A stretch of 64,000 bases of DNA from Austropuccinia psidii (taxonomy: Eukaryota; Basidiomycota; Pucciniomycetes; Pucciniales; Sphaerophragmiaceae). The notes beneath the pieces are model-generated. The model searched no databases, had not been told where the DNA came from, and was given only the letters and a program-made list of their open reading frames with translations. Every line of letters starts with the position of its first letter. Position 1 is the stretch's first letter. Position numbers and translations under genes: made by a program. Where the stretch lies: the NCBI GenBank assembly GCA_023105745.1, contig JALGQZ010000015.1, positions 15,970,499-16,034,498 on the forward strand, read 5' to 3'. Shown here piece by piece: positions 60,120 through 64,000 of the stretch.

Positions 60120-62043
60120 AGATCTTGGATTCCCAAGAAATCAACCAGAACACTGGCCAAGAAGACACAGAGGAAGAAGAACTGGAGCAAATGACCAGCA
60201 AAGGACTTACCATCAGGGAACTCCTACCCAAGGTCTTGTTCCAGATCAAATTCAACCCAGAAGTCCAACCAGGAGATTGGACAGATGCAGAACAGGTCCT
60301 CCAAATACACAAACTTCTGAGAGACCTCTTCACATGGAGCATGGACAACAAAATGTTCACTATGGCAGCATCATGGGCAGAAGTGGGGATAACAACCCAG
60401 AAGATCTGTCTCAAGCAAATGGCTTGGATGGAACTTATGACAGAAATGCAAGGTTGGAACCCCAACAAGAATTTCAAACTCTTAGAAGAAAGAGCAACCA
60501 GAATCAAAGAGAACCAGGCAGCCATACAAGCCATAGAGAGATCTTGGCACAAGGAAGAGCCCAGTCAGATTCAGGTACCCCCAGAAATGGAAGGAGAAGT
60601 CCCATCTTCCCCACAACAATCCAGCAGTTCCAGGCCCTACAAGCCAAAGGAAAGTTCATCCAAGACTCCCCAACCCTTCCAGGTAGTTTCCAACAGGAGA
60701 AGAGGAGCCCAAGGGAAAAACAAAACTTCTTTCAACCAGAGGAAGAAAGAAGCAGACCCATTGATGAAAAAGCTGATGGACTTAGTCCAAGAAGTACACA
60801 AAAGCAAGAAATAGTTGTACCTACAAATAGTTTTGATAGTTCTGACTCAATAGACCCAGAATTAATGACTGAAAATACAATCCACACCCATGAGTTTGAA
60901 AACAAATTCACATGGACCAAATTGGCCCAATTCATGGATTGGACATATGAAACCTCAGGAAAAATGAGGACAGAATTGGAAACATTGAAAGAAGAAAATG
61001 CTTTCCAAGCAACAGTCATTAAAGACTTAAATACAAATCTGGCCAAAATTTGGACAGAATTTGAAAAAACTAACAGACAGCTGAATTCAATTCTAGAAGA
61101 ACAACAAACTGTGAGGAGGGATCTGAGGAATATCCAGCAACAGCAGGATAACTTTGACAAAGAAATTGATTACCTCTATGACAGAGAAGACAATCAATAC
61201 CCTCCAACACAAGGTCAACCTACTACCTCTACAAAATTGAAAGAAGAGGATAAAGACTATGACCAGGAGCCTGAATATCAGATTCCAAAGTTAAGATCAG
61301 AGTCAGTGTACCAAGATGGGGAAAATCTCAACTATTCAGAGAAACAGGCACTAAAACAGTTACCAGAAGTAACAAACTGGCCAAAGTTCTCAGGAATTGG
61401 GGAATATGACCATATGGAGATCATTGACTATATTGATGGACTTTTTGTTGATGTCCCAAAGATACCAGACTACTGGATCACAACAAGACTTAACACAGCT
61501 TTCAGAGGCCATGCAAACATATGGTACACTGAGATGAAAGAAATACATGGCAGGAAAAGCTGGCCATGGTGGAGGAACCAGATTATACAAAAGTATAGCA
61601 ATGGTAGTTGGATCTGGCAAAAGACCATGTCCTTTGAAAGTGATAGATACTCCACAGAAAAAGACCCTTATGAATGGTGCCTCAAACAAACAAAGAGGCT
61701 AAAAGCTATTGATCCCAATATGACAATAGAAATGAGAAACCATAAACTCCTGACAAAATTGCCAGGAGATCTAGAACATGCAGTCAAATGCAGATGCAAC
61801 AACATCAGCAGCATTGATGACATAGCAAATGTCATACAAGATGTGAGAAAGAAAACCTCCATAGGGAGATACACATCCTATAAATCAAACTTCAAAGACA
61901 AGAGGTCTGAAGTTAAAGAAACAAACAAAGAAAAAGGGAAAGAAACCCCAAAAAAGAAATATGTGTGCCACAACTGTGGATCACCAGACCACTATGCCAA
62001 CAATTGCACAAAACCAAAATACCCATACAATGCATGGAGATAG
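60100..62043 (+). CDS. Gypsy G Gag (capsid and zinc knuckle)
   Basis: A 647-codon frame with ATG at 60100 inside the intron. Residues 1-238 are basic, Gln/Arg/Pro-rich and probably disordered. About 289-363 is a Glu/Lys/Gln-rich coiled coil. A retrotransposon Gag capsid-like region follows ([49 protein letters not shown]). A classical CX2CX4HX4C knuckle, [14 protein letters not shown], is near the end (61966-62007). The last codons (after CTKPK) are deletion-junction sequence in which Gag runs into displaced pol. The start could be reached by reinitiation at ATGA in unspliced RNA. Confidence 0.82.
   Translation: MTPPLLRDLGFPRNQPEHWPRRHRGRRTGANDQQRTYHQGTPTQGLVPDQIQPRSPTRRLDRCRTGPPNTQTSERPLHMEHGQQNVHYGSIMGRSGDNNPEDLSQANGLDGTYDRNARLEPQQEFQTLRRKSNQNQREPGSHTSHREILAQGRAQSDSGTPRNGRRSPIFPTTIQQFQALQAKGKFIQDSPTLPGSFQQEKRSPREKQNFFQPEEERSRPIDEKADGLSPRSTQKQEIVVPTNSFDSSDSIDPELMTENTIHTHEFENKFTWTKLAQFMDWTYETSGKMRTELETLKEENAFQATVIKDLNTNLAKIWTEFEKTNRQLNSILEEQQTVRRDLRNIQQQQDNFDKEIDYLYDREDNQYPPTQGQPTTSTKLKEEDKDYDQEPEYQIPKLRSESVYQDGENLNYSEKQALKQLPEVTNWPKFSGIGEYDHMEIIDYIDGLFVDVPKIPDYWITTRLNTAFRGHANIWYTEMKEIHGRKSWPWWRNQIIQKYSNGSWIWQKTMSFESDRYSTEKDPYEWCLKQTKRLKAIDPNMTIEMRNHKLLTKLPGDLEHAVKCRCNNISSIDDIANVIQDVRKKTSIGRYTSYKSNFKDKRSEVKETNKEKGKETPKKKYVCHNCGSPDHYANNCTKPKYPYNAWR
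60120..60814 (+). CDS. Gypsy G gag-region second exon, frame overlapping Gag
   Basis: After splicing, about 231 codons follow the first exon in phase and end at TAG 60812-60814. The protein has a folded-looking helical part ([18 protein letters not shown], then [20 protein letters not shown]) and a Ser/Pro/Lys-rich tail. The same DNA is fully open in another frame (60100-62043). Which frame is translated, or whether both are, cannot be decided from one copy. Confidence 0.6.
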
Positions 62044-63737
62044 ATAAGAGAAAGAACTTCAAACTATCAAACTGGGCATTAGGGAATGATCCATCAAACC
62101 CAGCACAGAGCTTTGGAGAGAGCAAAGAGATACCCATACTGGGAATCAGCTCCTCCAATCTGAACACAGAGTTCTTTAGCATAGTACAATCATCATACAA
62201 TAAACACAAACAGTGTAGTATATTGATACAACTATTACAACAAAAGTACAGGAGCCCTGAACTAGAAAGCCAATTGGAAGAGCCATGGCTCAAAAACTTC
62301 AGAGAGAATAGATTTTTCCTAATAGATGATCTACTATACCATAGGGAAAAACACACAAGTGCCCTGGTAATAATAAATAGAGAACATATTTCCCTGATAC
62401 TACAGGAATGCCATGATTGCCCATACATGGGACATATGAGTGAAGAGAGGACTAAAGAAAGAGTCTTTAGCACAGCTTGGTGGCCAAAGTGGGAACAAGA
62501 CTTGAGTGAATACATCAACACTTGTACCAGATGCCAGAAAGCCAACAGAAGTCATGGCAAAAGATATGGATTACTCCAGAGTATAGAGGAGCCCAAACAC
62601 CCCTGGGAAATAATAAACATGGATTGGGTAACAGGCCTGGTCCCTGGAGGGAAAGACAGCTTTAATGCATGCCTAGTGGTAGTAGACAGGTACAGCAAGA
62701 GTGTCAGATGTCTCCCCTGTCACAAAGAGGACACAGCAATGGACACAGCCATATTGTTCTGGAACAATGTGATAGCTAACTGTGGAGTCCCAAGAATTAT
62801 AATTAGTGACAGAGACCCTAAATTCACATCAGAATTTTGGACTAATCTATATGAGATGCTGGGAACCAAACTAGCATTCTCCACAGCTTACCATCCACAA
62901 ACAGATGGTCTAGCAGAAAGAATGATCCAAACATTAGAGGACATCATTAGAAGGTTTTGTGCATATGGCATGGAATATAAAGACAATGAGGGATATACCC
63001 ATGACTGGGTAACCCTCCTACCAGCTGTACAATTGGCATACAACACAAGTATACACTCAGTGACAGGAAAAACCCCTGCCACATTAGAGAAAGGATGGAA
63101 TCCACTACTTCCAGTAGACTACTTGAAGAAGAACCTCCTCTCAGTACACCCCACAGCTAAGGACTTCCACACAATGTGGAAGACTGCCTGTGAGAAGGCA
63201 GAGCAATGTGTGGCTGAAGCCAAATTATATAACAAACAGAGATATGATAAAAGTCACCAAGAACCTGATTTCAAAGAAGGAGACCAAGTTCTAATCTCAA
63301 CTCTTAACTTCAACAACCTAAGAGGACCTAAGAAGATGAGAGACTCATTCATAGGACCATTCACCATTATTAAATTAATAGGAAAGAATGCAGTAGAAGT
63401 CAACCTGACCAAAGAGTTCTCTAGGAAACACCCAGTTTTCCCTGTGAGCCTGGTCAAACCTTATCACCAGACAGATGAGGAGAAATTCCCTGACAGAAAG
63501 AAAACAGTCACCCATGAAAGATTGGTAGAGGAAGATGACTCACCTGGACCAGTGAAAAGGATCATTAAAGCCAGAAAGATAAGAATTAATGGGAAAGACA
63601 ACAGGCAATACCTGGTTAGATTTAAGAATCAACCAGCAGATAAAGACAAATGGTTAACTGAGAAAGAAATCCCAGATGGACAAATACACCTCAGAAGATT
63701 CAGAGCCTCCAGGAGGGCTGAAGAGTCTCATCAATGA
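62034..63737 (+). CDS. Gypsy G integrase-chromodomain ORF, no RT
   Basis: The frame is open from about 61965 and its first ATG is at 62034, overlapping the Gag end by 10 bases in the -1 frame. Its N-terminus (about residues 10-45) matches the linker that follows RNase H in element A ([11 protein letters not shown] against [11 protein letters not shown]). Next come an H2C2 finger (CHDC...GHMS...CTRCQKAN), integrase core residues in [15 protein letters not shown] and GLAERM, and a chromodomain-like end ([10 protein letters not shown]...[12 protein letters not shown]). All core acidic residues are kept and no stop interrupts it. In a full-length element this would be the C-terminal part of pol, made by cleavage; here it would have to be translated alone. 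Confidence 0.9.
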   Translation: MEIDKRKNFKLSNWALGNDPSNPAQSFGESKEIPILGISSSNLNTEFFSIVQSSYNKHKQCSILIQLLQQKYRSPELESQLEEPWLKNFRENRFFLIDDLLYHREKHTSALVIINREHISLILQECHDCPYMGHMSEERTKERVFSTAWWPKWEQDLSEYINTCTRCQKANRSHGKRYGLLQSIEEPKHPWEIINMDWVTGLVPGGKDSFNACLVVVDRYSKSVRCLPCHKEDTAMDTAILFWNNVIANCGVPRIIISDRDPKFTSEFWTNLYEMLGTKLAFSTAYHPQTDGLAERMIQTLEDIIRRFCAYGMEYKDNEGYTHDWVTLLPAVQLAYNTSIHSVTGKTPATLEKGWNPLLPVDYLKKNLLSVHPTAKDFHTMWKTACEKAEQCVAEAKLYNKQRYDKSHQEPDFKEGDQVLISTLNFNNLRGPKKMRDSFIGPFTIIKLIGKNAVEVNLTKEFSRKHPVFPVSLVKPYHQTDEEKFPDRKKTVTHERLVEEDDSPGPVKRIIKARKIRINGKDNRQYLVRFKNQPADKDKWLTEKEIPDGQIHLRRFRASRRAEESHQ

Positions 63738-63750
63738 TGAGCCTTCTTTT

Positions 63751-63759
63751 GAGGGAGGG
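63751..63759 (+). promoter_or_regulatory. Polypurine tract of Gypsy G
   Basis: GAGGGAGGG two bases before the 3' LTR start, the expected plus-strand primer site. Confidence 0.8.
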
Positions 63760-63761
63760 TA

Positions 63762-64000
63762 TGTCAGCCTGTGACTCAAAACAGAGCACTAGCATGACAT
63801 CCAACATACCATAAATAATGGTATGACAGGTATTGAACAAACATAGTCAATACAGGTAACAATTAAGAGAAAACAATACTCTTACATTAAACACCAACCT
63901 TATCCAAACAGAATAAGGAAACCTAGAGGAGAATAAACAAGTCAAAACCCTTATTTTTACCTCTCATCTAACTTATGCATATTTAAGTTATCCTATACCA
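63762..64000 (+). repeat. 3' LTR of Gypsy G, cut by window end
   Basis: The first 239 bases of the LTR, identical by eye to 57377-57615. Confidence 0.95.

Larger units (their letters stand above)
57377..64000 (+). mobile_element. Gypsy element G (family 2), lacking PR-RT-RNase H, 3' end outside window
   Basis: It has a full 5' LTR, primer-binding site, long leader, gag region with an intron, an integrase/chromodomain ORF, a polypurine tract and the first 239 bases of the 3' LTR. Those 239 bases match the 5' LTR exactly by eye. Directly after the Gag zinc knuckle the sequence jumps to the region that follows RNase H in element A. Protease, reverse transcriptase and RNase H are therefore deleted. 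The identical LTRs suggest it moved recently with reverse transcriptase supplied in trans. Confidence 0.92.

Noticed and set aside
60100..60814. Simple frameshift decay as the full explanation of the two open frames in gag of element G
   Set aside because: Both frames are open for over 230 codons and the shorter joins in phase to a spliced upstream exon, so I keep dual use as a hypothesis.
1..64000. CRISPR arrays, bacterial operons, rRNA or tRNA genes
   Set aside because: No spaced direct-repeat arrays, ribosome-binding sites or recognisable RNA genes; the introns and LTR elements show a eukaryotic nuclear genome. The tRNA-like matches are primer-binding sites.

Overview
The window is retrotransposon-dominated, very AT-rich eukaryotic DNA with one recognisable host gene. 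It is most likely nuclear DNA of a rust fungus (Pucciniales). The Gypsy proteins and a short-intron GH5 glucanase gene resemble those I know from myrtle rust, Austropuccinia psidii; that species call is from memory, not from a search.

Layout. (1) 1-14560: nested old and young elements. A Gypsy element (A; pol open to the window edge, complete 3' LTR) sits inside the pol of a decayed relative (B). B sits in the leader of a minus-strand element (H), of which one LTR and the primer-binding site remain. To the right is a decayed Copia (D) split by a solo LTR (C) and an LTR fragment (N). (2) 15845-27293: five solo LTRs of two families. Family 1 has ends TGTGAGCC...CCTTACA; family 2 has ends TGTCAGCC...CCTGACA. 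Four of the five have perfect 5-bp target duplications, and they nest reciprocally. (3) 27294-33577: AT-rich homopolymer desert. (4) 33578-40415: a seven-exon minus-strand gene for a membrane-anchored GH5 exo-beta-1,3-glucanase, cut in exon 4 by a 4.8-kb Copia element (Copia-1) with identical LTRs and target duplication GACCC. (5) 41555-50972: minus-strand Copia-3, whose 3' LTR was hit by plus-strand Copia-2. (6) 50973-55523: a second AT-rich desert with a TTTATTTATTTTTT-type minisatellite. (7) 55524-64000: LTR remnants, then a young family-2 Gypsy element (G) with an intron-containing gag region and an integrase/chromodomain ORF, but with protease, reverse transcriptase and RNase H deleted.

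Functionally the window records successive waves of LTR-retrotransposon insertion. Only Gypsy A pol (partial) looks intact. Copia-1, -2 and -3 all carry in-frame TGA stops. Element G keeps Gag and integrase but must rely on reverse transcriptase from elsewhere. The points most worth following are the RT-less element G with its ATGA stop/start and retained intron, the precise Copia insertion into the glucanase gene, palindromes conserved across the family-2 LTRs, and initiator-tRNA anticodon-arm primer sites that contain the gag ATG.
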